Positions 27,983-36,491 of a DNA stretch of 64,000 bases are shown piece by piece. The DNA comes from Candidatus Magnetocorallium paracelense (GTDB lineage Bacteria > Nitrospirota > Thermodesulfovibrionia > Thermodesulfovibrionales > Magnetobacteriaceae): positions 110,188 to 174,187 of the forward strand of contig JAREWP010000077.1 of NCBI GenBank assembly GCA_029001845.1. The letters are read 5' to 3'. A program made the position numbers and the translations under genes. The notes below the pieces were generated by a model. It searched no databases and was not told the origin of the DNA. It worked only from the letters and a program-made list of their open reading frames with translations. Each line of letters opens with the position of its first letter. The stretch's first letter is position 1.

Positions 27983-28330
27983 TTAAAGATCGTTTCTGCG
28001 AAGTCGTTTGGTTAATGCCCTCATTACCTCAATAGCAAAAAACGGAGAGTTCTGCACCATAAATAAAAAACGTTTTTCATCGATTAGGGCAAGTTTGCAA
28101 TCAGTCACTGCAACGGCATCGGCGCTTCTTTCAGACTCATCGATAATAGCCATCTCTCCAAAAATTTGTCCCTCTGAAATGGTTTCAATCGTTTTCCCAT
28201 TAATGGATATACTGACTTCACCCTCGATTAGGGCGCACATAAAATCACCTTTGTCTCCTCTCTGAAAAATCGATTGGCCTGCAGTAAAGAGAGAAACATT
28301 TTTTTCATTTTTAAACAAACTCGTATTCAT
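27983..28330 (-). CDS. Cyclic nucleotide-binding domain protein, single domain
   Basis: A 115-residue protein made only of a cNMP-binding (Crp-type) domain: LFTAGQSIFQRGDKGDFMCA, the strand GEVSISINGK, then the phosphate-binding cassette FGEMAIIDESERSADAVA with its Glu and Arg. There is no DNA-binding helix-turn-helix, so it is not a Crp regulator. Such lone domains may act as sensors that bind partner proteins. GGAGG stands before the ATG. The gene has no operon partner; repeats flank it on both sides. Confidence 0.88.
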   Translation of the reverse strand: MNTSLFKNEKNVSLFTAGQSIFQRGDKGDFMCALIEGEVSISINGKTIETISEGQIFGEMAIIDESERSADAVAVTDCKLALIDEKRFLFMVQNSPFFAIEVMRALTKRLRRNDL

Positions 28331-28380
28331 AAAAAAACCTCCAAACTATTTCGTATAAATTAAATGTACTATTTGAATTT

Positions 28381-28515
28381 CAATGTTATTAACTTAAGGA
28401 GCAAATCACCATCCGCCTTCAGCGGCTAAACTCGAAGGCTCCGCTTCGCTGCGCCTTCTCAGACATGACCTGCTTCTGTCGGAAGGTGCTTCACCCCTTG
28501 AGTTAATGGTATTGA
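28381..28515. repeat. 135-bp inverted-repeat element (family B, intact copy)
   Basis: It starts CAATGTTATTAACTTAAGG and ends CCCCTTGAGTTAATGGTATTG, with an internal CCGCCTTCAGCGGCTAAACT and CTTCTGTCGGAAGG. An equally long copy lies at 62530-62664 and a deleted one at 26268-26303. The outer arms differ between copies in paired fashion, so the fold is kept. Confidence 0.8.
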
Positions 28516-28539
28516 TTTGAATTTAGTTTTTTTTCCACT

Positions 28540-29799
28540 CTAATGATTGTGATTTAATAACCATTTCCACAGTGGGATTACTTCTATTTTTAAAGAGCCT
28601 CGATTAAACCGGTCTTCCTGATTTTCGGTGATTATAACTCCCTCTCTCAGTTGGAAAGTCTCCATGGCCTCGGTAAGACCATGAATCTCTCTCTTTTTGT
28701 TCTTCTCTGTAAGTTCCTGAGTTACTTGGATGACACCGGCGATTCTGTCCTTTTCCTGTATTAAAAAGTCACATTCCCTCTTACCCTTAAAATAAAAAAG
28801 TTTTTCCTCTCTCTTCATTAATTCAAGAAACACGATATTTTCCATAATCCGACCTCGTTCACTGCTGAACCTGAAAGATACGCTATGGGCCAACCCCTGG
28901 TCTATTACATAAATTTTTTTAGGCGCTCTGGTTTGACTTTTTAAAGAGCAGTCGAACCGAGAGAGCTCCATAACGAAGAAAGCCTGCTTAAGATATGTAA
29001 CATAATTGAATGCCGTCTCATAAGAAACAGCATAAGTGTTTTTTATAGATTCAAGAGAGTATAGCTTCGCAGAGTTATTTATCAGGAAAAGGGCTATCTT
29101 TTCAAGTCTCTCGCTATCTCTGATATTGTATCTTACGACAATGTCTCTGTAAAGAATATCATAAAAGTAATTCTTTAATAATGTCATCTCCCCTGTTAAT
29201 GCAACTTCCGGGAAGCCTCCTGTTTCAAAAAAGAGTTCCAAATTCTTTTTAATTTTTTGCTCCATAAGGACGATATCCTTTTTCTCTTTAATATATATAC
29301 CTTTGAAATTCAGAAACTCGGCGAAGGAAAGCGGATACAGAGTATATGAAAGATGTCTTCCCGTAAGCAAGGAGCCCATCTCTCTGCTTAACAAAGAAGC
29401 GGATGATCCGGTTATGATGATAGTGTATTTCCCGGTATCCCGCAATTTTCTGATTACCCTTTCCCAGTTAACGATATTTTGAACTTCATCGAATAACAGG
29501 AGTTTAAGATCCTCTGAAAAATACTCCTCATATACAGAGATCAATCTTTCAATAATATTCGGTTTATTTTCCTCAATAAAAAAGGGATCTTCGAAATTAA
29601 TGTACAACGTTTTTTCGGACAAATCGTATTGCTCGCCAATTAAATGCAGAATACTTGACTTCCCAGATCTCCTGATACCGATGACATCTATCACCTCTTT
29701 TGTTTTGAGAGATATCCTTTTTAGTATCTCTCTCTCATAAAGATTCTTTTTTATCGCTTTCCGCCAGAATTCAATGATTTTTACAAGTTCATTATTCAT
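28540..29799 (-). CDS. AAA ATPase with DUF4143 domain
   Basis: A 419-residue protein of the archaeal/bacterial ATPase group. Walker A is GIRRSGKSSIL near residue 45, Walker B is LKLLLFDEVQN, and TIIITGSSASLLSREMGSLL follows, which is the family's sensor region. The C-terminal half is DUF4143, with ENIVFLELMKREEKLFYFKG and the nuclease-like strand CDFLIQEKDRIAGVIQV. Members are often found with mobile or toxin-like loci, but their function is not established. The start at 29799 is preferred (MNNELVKIIEFWRK); an in-frame TTG at 29835 gives 12 more residues. Confidence 0.9.
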   Translation of the reverse strand: MNNELVKIIEFWRKAIKKNLYEREILKRISLKTKEVIDVIGIRRSGKSSILHLIGEQYDLSEKTLYINFEDPFFIEENKPNIIERLISVYEEYFSEDLKLLLFDEVQNIVNWERVIRKLRDTGKYTIIITGSSASLLSREMGSLLTGRHLSYTLYPLSFAEFLNFKGIYIKEKKDIVLMEQKIKKNLELFFETGGFPEVALTGEMTLLKNYFYDILYRDIVVRYNIRDSERLEKIALFLINNSAKLYSLESIKNTYAVSYETAFNYVTYLKQAFFVMELSRFDCSLKSQTRAPKKIYVIDQGLAHSVSFRFSSERGRIMENIVFLELMKREEKLFYFKGKRECDFLIQEKDRIAGVIQVTQELTEKNKKREIHGLTEAMETFQLREGVIITENQEDRFNRGSLKIEVIPLWKWLLNHNH

Positions 29800-30028
29800 A
29801 GAGTATAGTTTATAATGTTTGTAATAATAAGTCAATCATACTCTACTTCATAATTATCATATTGTTGCCTCTCTCCGTCATAGTCCCAATGATGAATTGA
29901 GTAGAGAGAAAAGACCTTATTGTACTTTAAGGGCTTCTTATGTTATTTTTATTATCCTTTAAACCACCTGATTCCTCTTTCACGGGTACCGAGAAAAAGA
30001 AATCGAGAAACAAGACTGAACATTCGCT

Positions 30029-31693
30029 ATGCTAAGGGAACTGAATATCAGAAATCTGGCTATTATCGAAAACCTCGATATCGAGCTCGATCATGGATTT
30101 AATGTACTTACCGGAGAGACAGGCGCAGGGAAATCGATAATTGTAGACGCACTGGGGTTAACGATCGGAAGCAGAGCGCAGTCCGATCTCATTAAATCGG
30201 GCAAAAAAGAGTGTGTCGTTTCCGCAGCTTTTGAAGTTGCTGACAACACTCTTCTTCATGACCTGGGCATAGATATGGAAGAGGGGATTATTGTAAGGAG
30301 AGTCGTTTCCGCCTCGGGGAAAAACAAAGCCTATGTGAACGACACCACTGTAAATACCCGCACTATCATCGATTTGGGGGCTTCCCTGGTGGACATCCAC
30401 AGTCAGCACGAAAATCAAAGCCTTCTTCTTAAAGAAAAACAATTGACCCTCCTTGACCTCTTTGGAAAGCTTGAAGGAGAGACAAAAAAATACGCCTCTA
30501 TTTTAAAAAAGTACAATTCTCTGATAAAGGAAAAGGAGAGTTTGGACAAAGACATTGATTTAAGAAATCAGAAAGTCGATCTTCTGAGATTTCAGGTAGA
30601 GGAGATCGAATCGGCCTCCCTCGAGCCGAACGAAAAGGAGGAGCTTTTAAAAGAGTATGGTATTTTATCGAATATGACTCTTATAAAGGAACTGAGCGAG
30701 TCTTCCTACAATACCCTCTATGCGATGGATAACTCGGTAAACGATTTAGCTGCCGGCGTATACGACAATCTGAATCGGTTGTCAAAGCTCGATCCGACAA
30801 TAGAGGAGTCATTACATATGGCGGCGCAAATTCACTCCTTTGTTAAAGAACTTTCTCATTTACTGAGAATTTACAAAGATGAAATCGTTTTTTCCGACGA
30901 AAGGCTGGAGGTGGTGGAGAACAGACTGGAAACCATAAAAAGACTTGAGGGAAAATACGGAGATGGTATAGAAAATATTTTGCAACATAAATCGGACGCA
31001 AAAGCAGAACTGGAGGAGTTGTTAAATTCCGAAGAGAAACTGGGCTCTCTGGCGCTGGACATTTCCGCCTTTGAGGAAAGGCTGATAAAAGATGGTGAAA
31101 AGCTTTCGCAAAAAAGAGCAAGAGCAGCGGAAAAACTGGAAAAGGATGTAATGAAGGTTTTAAAGGAACTCTCCTTTGACAAAGCGGGTTTTAAGGTGAA
31201 TATCCAAAAAAGTAAAAATAGTGACGATTCTTTGAGATATAATTCAACGGGAATTGATATAATAGAGTTTCTTTTTTCAGCCAACCCCGGTGAGCCTCTT
31301 AAGCCCATTCATAAAGTAGCCTCCGGAGGAGAGCTTTCCAGAATAATGCTTGCATTAAAGTCAGTCTTTGCGGAATATGACGATATTCCGGTTCTGATAT
31401 TTGACGAAGTAGATACCGGGATAGGCGGAAAAACCGCTGAGATGGTAGGTCGGAGACTTAAGAACATAGCTGAAAGACATCAGGTTTTGTGCATTACACA
31501 CCTGCCTCAGATCGCATCCATGGCTGATAATCACATTAAGATTTCCAAAAATGTATCCGATAAGGATGTCACGATAAGAGTGGAAAAGCTTACCTACTCT
31601 CAGAGAGAGGGGGAGCTTGCCAGAATGCTTGGCGGCAATGTTACGGAGATATCACTCAGACATGCCAGAGAGCTATTGCACAAACACCTCTGA
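30029..31693 (+). CDS. recN: RecN: DNA repair protein
   Basis: An SMC-like ATPase of double-strand break repair. The N-terminal ATPase half opens MLRELNIRNLAIIENLDIEL with Walker A GETGAGKS and the Q-loop-containing SLVDIHSQHENQSLL. Two coiled coils flank the middle. The C-terminal half has the ABC signature ASGGELSRIMLALK and Walker B PVLIFDEVDTGIGG, followed by CITHLPQIASMAD. The 554-residue length is normal. The start is the first ATG. No other repair gene or LexA box was noticed next to it. Confidence 0.96.
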   Translation: MLRELNIRNLAIIENLDIELDHGFNVLTGETGAGKSIIVDALGLTIGSRAQSDLIKSGKKECVVSAAFEVADNTLLHDLGIDMEEGIIVRRVVSASGKNKAYVNDTTVNTRTIIDLGASLVDIHSQHENQSLLLKEKQLTLLDLFGKLEGETKKYASILKKYNSLIKEKESLDKDIDLRNQKVDLLRFQVEEIESASLEPNEKEELLKEYGILSNMTLIKELSESSYNTLYAMDNSVNDLAAGVYDNLNRLSKLDPTIEESLHMAAQIHSFVKELSHLLRIYKDEIVFSDERLEVVENRLETIKRLEGKYGDGIENILQHKSDAKAELEELLNSEEKLGSLALDISAFEERLIKDGEKLSQKRARAAEKLEKDVMKVLKELSFDKAGFKVNIQKSKNSDDSLRYNSTGIDIIEFLFSANPGEPLKPIHKVASGGELSRIMLALKSVFAEYDDIPVLIFDEVDTGIGGKTAEMVGRRLKNIAERHQVLCITHLPQIASMADNHIKISKNVSDKDVTIRVEKLTYSQREGELARMLGGNVTEISLRHARELLHKHL

Positions 31694-31748
31694 CCCCCCG
31701 GGTCATCGCAAAGCATTATTTATAGTGATAGAAGAATATGTATATTTT

Positions 31749-31825
31749 AACCACAAAGGTCGCGAAGACCGTGAAGTTTTTAAAGAATTATTTTTCTTCG
31801 CACCCTTCGTGAACGTCGCGGTAAT
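31749..31825. repeat. ACCACGAAGG-type inverted repeat (family C, copy 1)
   Basis: The left arm AACCACAAAGGTCGCGAAG and the right arm CTTCGTGAACGTCGCGGT fold back over an AT-rich loop. A related copy at 55881-55957 has the same loop start (AGAATT). It lies between recN and the Mla locus. Confidence 0.7.
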
Positions 31826-31864
31826 TTAACAAAATCTCTTAGGGTTTATTTTCGGGTTAAAGTA

Positions 31865-32083
31865 ATGAAGGGACGCATAGAGATTGAAAAGAATAACTGT
31901 AAAGGATGTCGTTATTGCATAATATCGTGCCCGAAAAAAATTTTATTACTGGATACAAAGTTCAATGCATCGGGCTACTTTCCTGCCGTAGTTAAAGAGA
32001 TGAGTAAATGCACAGGATGTGCAATGTGCGCGGAAATCTGTCCTGAAGTCGCCATTACCGTTTGGAGAGAGATGAATGAGTAG
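31865..32083 (+). CDS. Two-cluster 4Fe-4S ferredoxin
   Basis: A 72-residue protein with two classic cluster-binding motifs, CKGCRYCIISCP and CTGCAMCAEICP, preceded by IEIEKNN. It should carry two [4Fe-4S] clusters and shuttle electrons. Such small ferredoxins often precede the subunit genes of 2-oxoacid:ferredoxin oxidoreductases. Here it instead overlaps mlaE by eight bases, so it is co-transcribed with a lipid transporter. It could be left over from a former oxidoreductase operon. Confidence 0.93.
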   Translation: MKGRIEIEKNNCKGCRYCIISCPKKILLLDTKFNASGYFPAVVKEMSKCTGCAMCAEICPEVAITVWREMNE

Positions 32084-32849
32084 AATAACCGCCTTTATGG
32101 GAGCTACCTTTTTAAATTTTATTTCAGAGGTCGGAAAAATGGGAGTTTTTCTCTTCAACTCCTTCTACATGGCCTGTTTGCCGCCATATAAATGGAAACT
32201 TACAGTGAGGCAGATCTGGTTTCTCGGCTATATGTCTCTTCTCGTTATACTCATGACAGGCGCATTCGCCGGAATGGTGCTTGCACTTCAGGCCTATTAC
32301 GCTTTGAAAAAATTCGGCGCCGAAGCGTTGCTCGGCCCTGCCATTGCTTTAAGCCTTATAAGGGAGATCGGCCCGGTGTTTACGGCTCTTATGGTGACAG
32401 GGAGAGCCGGTTCCTCACTGGCCGCGGAAATCGGGATAATGCGCATAACGGAGCAAATCGATGCGCTAACCTCAATGGCCCTGAATCCTTTTAAATATGT
32501 AATAATTCCCAACTTCATGGCGGCCCTCATCGTTTTTCCGCTCTTAACGGTGATTTTCGACGTTATCGGAATCTATGGAGGCTATATCGTCGGTGTTAAA
32601 ATACTGGGGATAAATGGAGGTACTTATTTTTATGAAATGAAAAATTACGTCGTGATGAAGGACATTATGATCGGATTTTATAAATCTATATGTTTCAGTA
32701 TTATTATTACATGGATATGCTGTTATAAGGGATTTTTCGCCGGTTACGGAGCAAGAGGCGTAAGCAAGGCCACCACGGAAGCGGTCGTTCTGTCATCTAT
32801 CTCCGTTCTGTTATGGGATTATATTATAGGGTCCTTTTTTATTACCTAA
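32076..32849 (+). CDS. mlaE: MlaE: permease of the phospholipid transport system
   Basis: The inner membrane subunit of the MlaFEDB-type ABC transporter that moves phospholipids between the two membranes. The 257-residue protein has a polytopic membrane pattern with the MlaE/DUF140 landmarks: LALQAYYALKKFGAEALLGP, then LIREIGPVFTALMVTGRAGS and AAEIGIMRITEQIDALTSMA. The conserved Gly/Arg/Glu motifs are intact. It overlaps the ferredoxin gene upstream. A 210-base gap before mlaF holds a repeat, so the operon is interrupted but all genes are co-directional. Confidence 0.95.
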   Translation: MSRITAFMGATFLNFISEVGKMGVFLFNSFYMACLPPYKWKLTVRQIWFLGYMSLLVILMTGAFAGMVLALQAYYALKKFGAEALLGPAIALSLIREIGPVFTALMVTGRAGSSLAAEIGIMRITEQIDALTSMALNPFKYVIIPNFMAALIVFPLLTVIFDVIGIYGGYIVGVKILGINGGTYFYEMKNYVVMKDIMIGFYKSICFSIIITWICCYKGFFAGYGARGVSKATTEAVVLSSISVLLWDYIIGSFFIT

Positions 32850-33059
32850 CCCGGCGTGGCCGGTACCGACGGTTTTAAACAATAAATTCATGAACTGAGA
32901 CCTCAACTATAATCCCTGAATTCCGGTTTTCACCGGAATGGCGACGGTAGGTCATCTATGAGTCAGGTCATTAAAGACTGCGCCCGAAAAAATTGAATCC
33001 TACCGGTATACTCAAGTATTTGGGCTGAAGACTGAAGGCCGAAGCAACTATAAAAACCG

Positions 33060-34340
33060 ATGGAAAAGAAGAGCATAATAGAGATACATAACCTTAAAAA
33101 AACGCTTGACGACAAACAGGTCTTAAACGGGGTCGATCTCACAGTCTATGAAGGAGAGCTCCTTGCCATAATCGGAAAAAGCGGCGTCGGAAAGAGTGTT
33201 CTGCTCAGGCATATTATAGGTCTCTTAAAACCCGATTCCGGCTCGATAATCATAAAAAATGTCGATATAACACATGTCAAACAAAAGAATATAAACTACA
33301 TTCGTCAGAGCTTTGGTGTTTTGTTTCAGGGAGGCGCTCTCTTTGACTCGCTCAGTGTCCATGACAATATAGCCTTTCCATTAAGAGAACGTACCTTGAT
33401 GGATGAGAAGAAAATAGAGGAGGCAGTAAGCTCGGCCCTTGACGAAGTAGGCTTAAGCGGAATCGAACAAAAGTATCCCGCCGAACTAAGTGGAGGAATG
33501 AAAAAGAGAGTGGCCCTTGCAAGAGCGTTAATAACGCACCCCTCTATTCTATTTTTTGACGAACCTACAACCGGATTGGACCCTATCAGAATAAATGCCA
33601 TACACGAACTGATAAAAACAATGCATAAAAAAAATAAATTCACCGGTATTATTGTAAGTCACGAGATACCCGAAATTTTCAGTGTCGCCGACAGAATTGC
33701 AATGCTCGACGACGGAAAAATTCTTAAAGTCGGCAACCCCGAAGAGATCGTATTGTCTAATATTCCCGAAATAAGACGTTTTATATACTGTTGCCCTGTA
33801 AAGGAATCCTCATTCAGGGATCCGATTACAACGCTTTACAGCAGAAAATTCCTGGAAGAGTATTCGGAAATACTGATCGCCGGAATTTTAAGGAAAAAAA
33901 CCTCTCTTGGAGTATTAATGTGCGATCTGGACAACCTCAAGGGCGTTAATGGCCGGTACGGTTACGATGCAGGCGATATCCTTTTAAAGGAATCGTCGAC
34001 GATCATTAAAGAGAGTGTCAGGAAATCCGATATCGCAATACGTTTCGGCGGTAAAGAATTTCTTGTATTATTACACGAAGTAAACGAATCAAGCCTGCTT
34101 AGTGTGGCTGAAAAAATAAGAGTCGGCATTGAGAAAAGCAGGATAAACATTGACGGAGAAGAGATTTCCGGTACAATCAGTATAGGTGTCTCCCGATTCC
34201 CGAAAGACACCGAAGATTTCTGGCAGGCAATAAAATACGCCAATGTCGCCCTTTATAATGCAAAGGACAGTGGTAAAAACAGAGTTGTCAAATATACACA
34301 AGATATGTGGAAAACCAGTAATAAGGAGGCTGAAGAATGA
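33060..34340 (+). CDS. mlaF: MlaF-type ABC ATPase fused to a degenerate GGDEF domain
   Basis: The first ~245 residues are a complete MlaF ATPase: Walker A IGKSGVGKS (38-46), GVLFQGGALFDSLSVHDNIA, signature LSGGM (143-147), Walker B ILFFDEPT (163-170), and the switch histidine in VSHE. A normal MlaF would end near 260. Here a GGDEF fold follows: DPITTLYSRKFLEEY from 254, CDLDNLKGVNGRYGYDAGD near 288-306, and GGKEF at 330-334, closing with ANVALYNAKDSGKNRVV. The third position of the signature is Lys instead of Asp/Glu, so diguanylate cyclase activity is doubtful. The inhibitory-site motif RKSD (321-324, RxxD) stands the usual five residues before GG, so c-di-GMP could still bind. The stop overlaps mlaD (ATGA). 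Confidence 0.93.
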   Translation: MEKKSIIEIHNLKKTLDDKQVLNGVDLTVYEGELLAIIGKSGVGKSVLLRHIIGLLKPDSGSIIIKNVDITHVKQKNINYIRQSFGVLFQGGALFDSLSVHDNIAFPLRERTLMDEKKIEEAVSSALDEVGLSGIEQKYPAELSGGMKKRVALARALITHPSILFFDEPTTGLDPIRINAIHELIKTMHKKNKFTGIIVSHEIPEIFSVADRIAMLDDGKILKVGNPEEIVLSNIPEIRRFIYCCPVKESSFRDPITTLYSRKFLEEYSEILIAGILRKKTSLGVLMCDLDNLKGVNGRYGYDAGDILLKESSTIIKESVRKSDIAIRFGGKEFLVLLHEVNESSLLSVAEKIRVGIEKSRINIDGEEISGTISIGVSRFPKDTEDFWQAIKYANVALYNAKDSGKNRVVKYTQDMWKTSNKEAEE

Positions 34341-34783
34341 AAAAAAATAAAATAGAGATGATGGTCGGTTATTTTTTAATTTTAGGATTCGCCGCACTGG
34401 CATATCTCTCTATCAACCTTGGAAATGTTAGTTTTTTAAGTAATAACAGATATTCCGTTTTTGCGGAATTTGATAAAATCGGAGGTCTGCAAACAGGTGT
34501 TTCCGTTGAAATCGCAGGAGTTGAAGTAGGTGATGTGGAAAGCATTTCCCTTAATCGAAAAACATATCGAGCCATACTCAAACTTAGAATCGACCCCACC
34601 GTGGAGCTCCAGGAGGACTCTATCGCATCCATAAAAACCAAGGGACTTTTGGGAGAGAGATATGTAGAAATATCTCCCGGCGCATCGGATACGATCATTA
34701 AGGATGGCGGAGAAATCATGGAAACCGAGTCCGCCATAGATCTTGGTGAAATCATTGCAAAATACGCTTTTGGTGACATGTAG
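34337..34783 (+). CDS. mlaD: MlaD: MCE-domain substrate-binding protein
   Basis: The membrane-anchored periplasmic ring subunit of the Mla transporter. The 148-residue protein has one N-terminal membrane helix (MVGYFLILGFAALAYLSI). An MCE domain follows, with FDKIGGLQTGVSVEIAGVEV and IKTKGLLGERYVEISPG, both typical. The length is that of classical MlaD. Its ATG overlaps the stop of the mlaF fusion gene, implying coupled translation. Confidence 0.95.
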   Translation: MKKNKIEMMVGYFLILGFAALAYLSINLGNVSFLSNNRYSVFAEFDKIGGLQTGVSVEIAGVEVGDVESISLNRKTYRAILKLRIDPTVELQEDSIASIKTKGLLGERYVEISPGASDTIIKDGGEIMETESAIDLGEIIAKYAFGDM

Positions 34784-34792
34784 GAGGCTTAA

Positions 34793-35449
34793 ATGAAATT
34801 ACATACCGAAAAATTAAATAAAAGAGAGATTACTACTTTATACTCTTTTATCTTACTTAGCTTTATCTTTTTATTCTGCCCTGCTCAGGCGCTTTCCAAC
34901 ACCCCTACGGAATTAATTAAAATTTCCATCAATGAGGTTCTTTCGATTTTAAATGATAAGGAAATGCACAAACCTGAAAATTCATCACTAAGAGACGAGA
35001 GAATTAAAAATATTATCTATGAGAGATTCGATTTCAACGAACTTACAAAGAGGTCTCTGGGAGTACACTGGAGGAGGAGAAGCGAACCGGAAAAAGAGGA
35101 ATTCACACGACTGTTCAGTAAATATCTCGAAAAAAGTTATAAAGATAAATTGTATAAAAATCACGATGCTCAAGTCGATTATCTCAATGAAAAAATAAAA
35201 GACAACAAATATGCAACCGTATCGACTCAAATCGTCACGAAACAGGAAGTTAAGATACCGGTTCAGTACAAGCTGATAAAAAAGAATGAAGACTGGAAAG
35301 TTTATGATGTTGTTATAGAAGGTGTGAGCATGGTCAGCAATTACAGGACTCAATTCAATAAAATCATCAGAAAAAGTTCTTTTAAAGAGCTGATGAAAAG
35401 ATTAGAGGATAAAATATCCTCTAATCCTGCACCAAAACAAGCAAATTAA
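34793..35449 (+). CDS. mlaC: MlaC: periplasmic phospholipid-binding protein
   Basis: A soluble periplasmic carrier that shuttles phospholipid between MlaA in the outer membrane and MlaD. The 218-residue protein has a signal peptide ending near ALS (about residue 35). The Tgt2/MlaC fold follows: FDFNELTKRSLGVHWRRRSE, then FTRLFSKYLEKSYKDKLY, and VYDVVIEGVSMVSNYRTQF near the end. AGGAGG precedes the ATG. Its stop overlaps that of convergent mlaA, and a perfect hairpin lies inside its last codons. Confidence 0.95.
   Translation: MKLHTEKLNKREITTLYSFILLSFIFLFCPAQALSNTPTELIKISINEVLSILNDKEMHKPENSSLRDERIKNIIYERFDFNELTKRSLGVHWRRRSEPEKEEFTRLFSKYLEKSYKDKLYKNHDAQVDYLNEKIKDNKYATVSTQIVTKQEVKIPVQYKLIKKNEDWKVYDVVIEGVSMVSNYRTQFNKIIRKSSFKELMKRLEDKISSNPAPKQAN
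35400..35426. terminator. Perfect 27-base hairpin inside the 3' end of mlaC
   Basis: Twelve bases (GATTAGAGGATA) are followed by AAA and then the exact inverse TATCCTCTAATC. It lies about 20 bases before the mlaC stop, where mlaC and mlaA converge. It may serve as a bidirectional terminator or mRNA end-protecting stem, although no T run follows. Confidence 0.5.
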
Positions 35450-36228
35450 TTCTTAACCAGAGACTCTCTGTGTTGAAGATATGCATCTCTGATGGCTTCA
35501 TAGGGGTCGAAAGCGTCTTGTTTAAGGGTCTCGTAATCGCCTGGCGAGATTGTGTGATTGTTTACGTATTTATAGGAGTGTATCGCCATATACTCTCCAA
35601 AACCGCCAACATAGCTGATAGGATCGAGAAAAGAATCGCCGACTTTTCCGATCGCGTCTCTCGCCGTAGAGGGACCTATCAGGGGGAGAACGATATAAAC
35701 ACCGTTTCCTATTCCATAAAATCCCAGAGTCTGACCGGCATCCTCATCTTTACTTTCAAGAGAAAACTGATAGTTCGCCACATCGAACAGCCCGGCCATT
35801 CCCAGGGTGCTGTTGATGCCGAATCGGGAAAGCTCTATTCCTGCGTCTTTCATTTTCCCCTGCAGTATTTCGTTGACAAAACGAATGGGGAAGAGAATAT
35901 TGTGGAAGAAGTTCCGAACGGAAACCCTCATTCCTTCCGGTGTTACTGCGGAGTATCCCTTTGACACAGGCTTAATCACTTTAAAGTACACAAAGTCGTT
36001 AAAGTCGAAAATTACCCTGTTCATTGATTCAAGGGGATCGGATACGCTCTCCTCCTCTTCCATTTCACTACTTTCGTCTGATTCTACATACTCTTCTCCG
36101 CTGCTTGCCAGAATGACGGCATTGTCTACTGTTTCAGCGGATAGAGGATTAATAAAACAGACCCCTGTCAGCAACAAAAAAAATGACACCAAAATAAATA
36201 CCGGGAAAAGACTTTTTTGATCTCTCAT
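35446..36228 (-). CDS. mlaA: MlaA (VacJ): outer membrane lipoprotein-type phospholipid exporter
   Basis: The outer membrane component that extracts mislocalised phospholipids and hands them to MlaC. The protein (260 residues from 36228) has an N-terminal export signal (FPVFILVSFFLLLTGVCF). The VacJ family core has DPLESMNRVIFDFNDFVYF, VRNFFHNILFPIRFVNEILQ and GNGVYIVLPLIGPSTARDAI. The frame remains open upstream into a family A repeat, but ATG 36228 has an AAGGAG at the right distance and directly precedes the signal. A cysteine follows the hydrophobic stretch, yet it is not an ideal lipobox. It converges on mlaC, sharing TTAA for both stop codons. Confidence 0.94.
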   Translation of the reverse strand: MRDQKSLFPVFILVSFFLLLTGVCFINPLSAETVDNAVILASSGEEYVESDESSEMEEEESVSDPLESMNRVIFDFNDFVYFKVIKPVSKGYSAVTPEGMRVSVRNFFHNILFPIRFVNEILQGKMKDAGIELSRFGINSTLGMAGLFDVANYQFSLESKDEDAGQTLGFYGIGNGVYIVLPLIGPSTARDAIGKVGDSFLDPISYVGGFGEYMAIHSYKYVNNHTISPGDYETLKQDAFDPYEAIRDAYLQHRESLVKN

Positions 36229-36281
36229 AATAAAACTCACTCCTTTATTTAAAATATTTAAACTGCTCTTATATGGAATGA

Positions 36282-36371
36282 AATTCGTCAGAACATTGCT
36301 GCTACTTCCGGTACGCATTAGTTTATTTTCGGGATAAACATCCATGGCCCTCAGGTTCACCATAAAGCATG
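36282..36371. repeat. Half copy of family A repeat, inverted
   Basis: Read on the minus strand it runs from the ATGCTTTATGGTG-like lead through GAGGGCCATGGATG and ATGCGTACCGGAAGTAGCAG, then diverges inside the left arm of the stem. It matches the units at 25155-25495. The mlaA reading frame runs into it, which makes that gene look longer than it is. Confidence 0.7.
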
Positions 36372-36391
36372 GAAATTATTCACAATGATTC

Positions 36392-36491
36392 GTAGGGGCG
36401 AACCTGTGTGTTTACCCCGGCCGTGTGCCCGATACTCCCGTGCGTTTGTTCGTTCGCCACCGCCGGGGCAGACACACAGGTCTGCCCCTAC
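36392..36491. repeat. GTAGGGGC-type inverted repeat
   Basis: The left arm GTAGGGGCGAACCTGTGTGT pairs with the right arm ACACACAGGTCTGCCCCTAC, leaving about 60 bases of loop that contain a further CCCCGG/CCGGGG pair. No second copy was found in this window. Confidence 0.65.

Noticed and set aside
30158..31308. Minus-strand frames opposite recN
   Set aside because: recN is unmistakable on the other strand and these frames carry no motifs.
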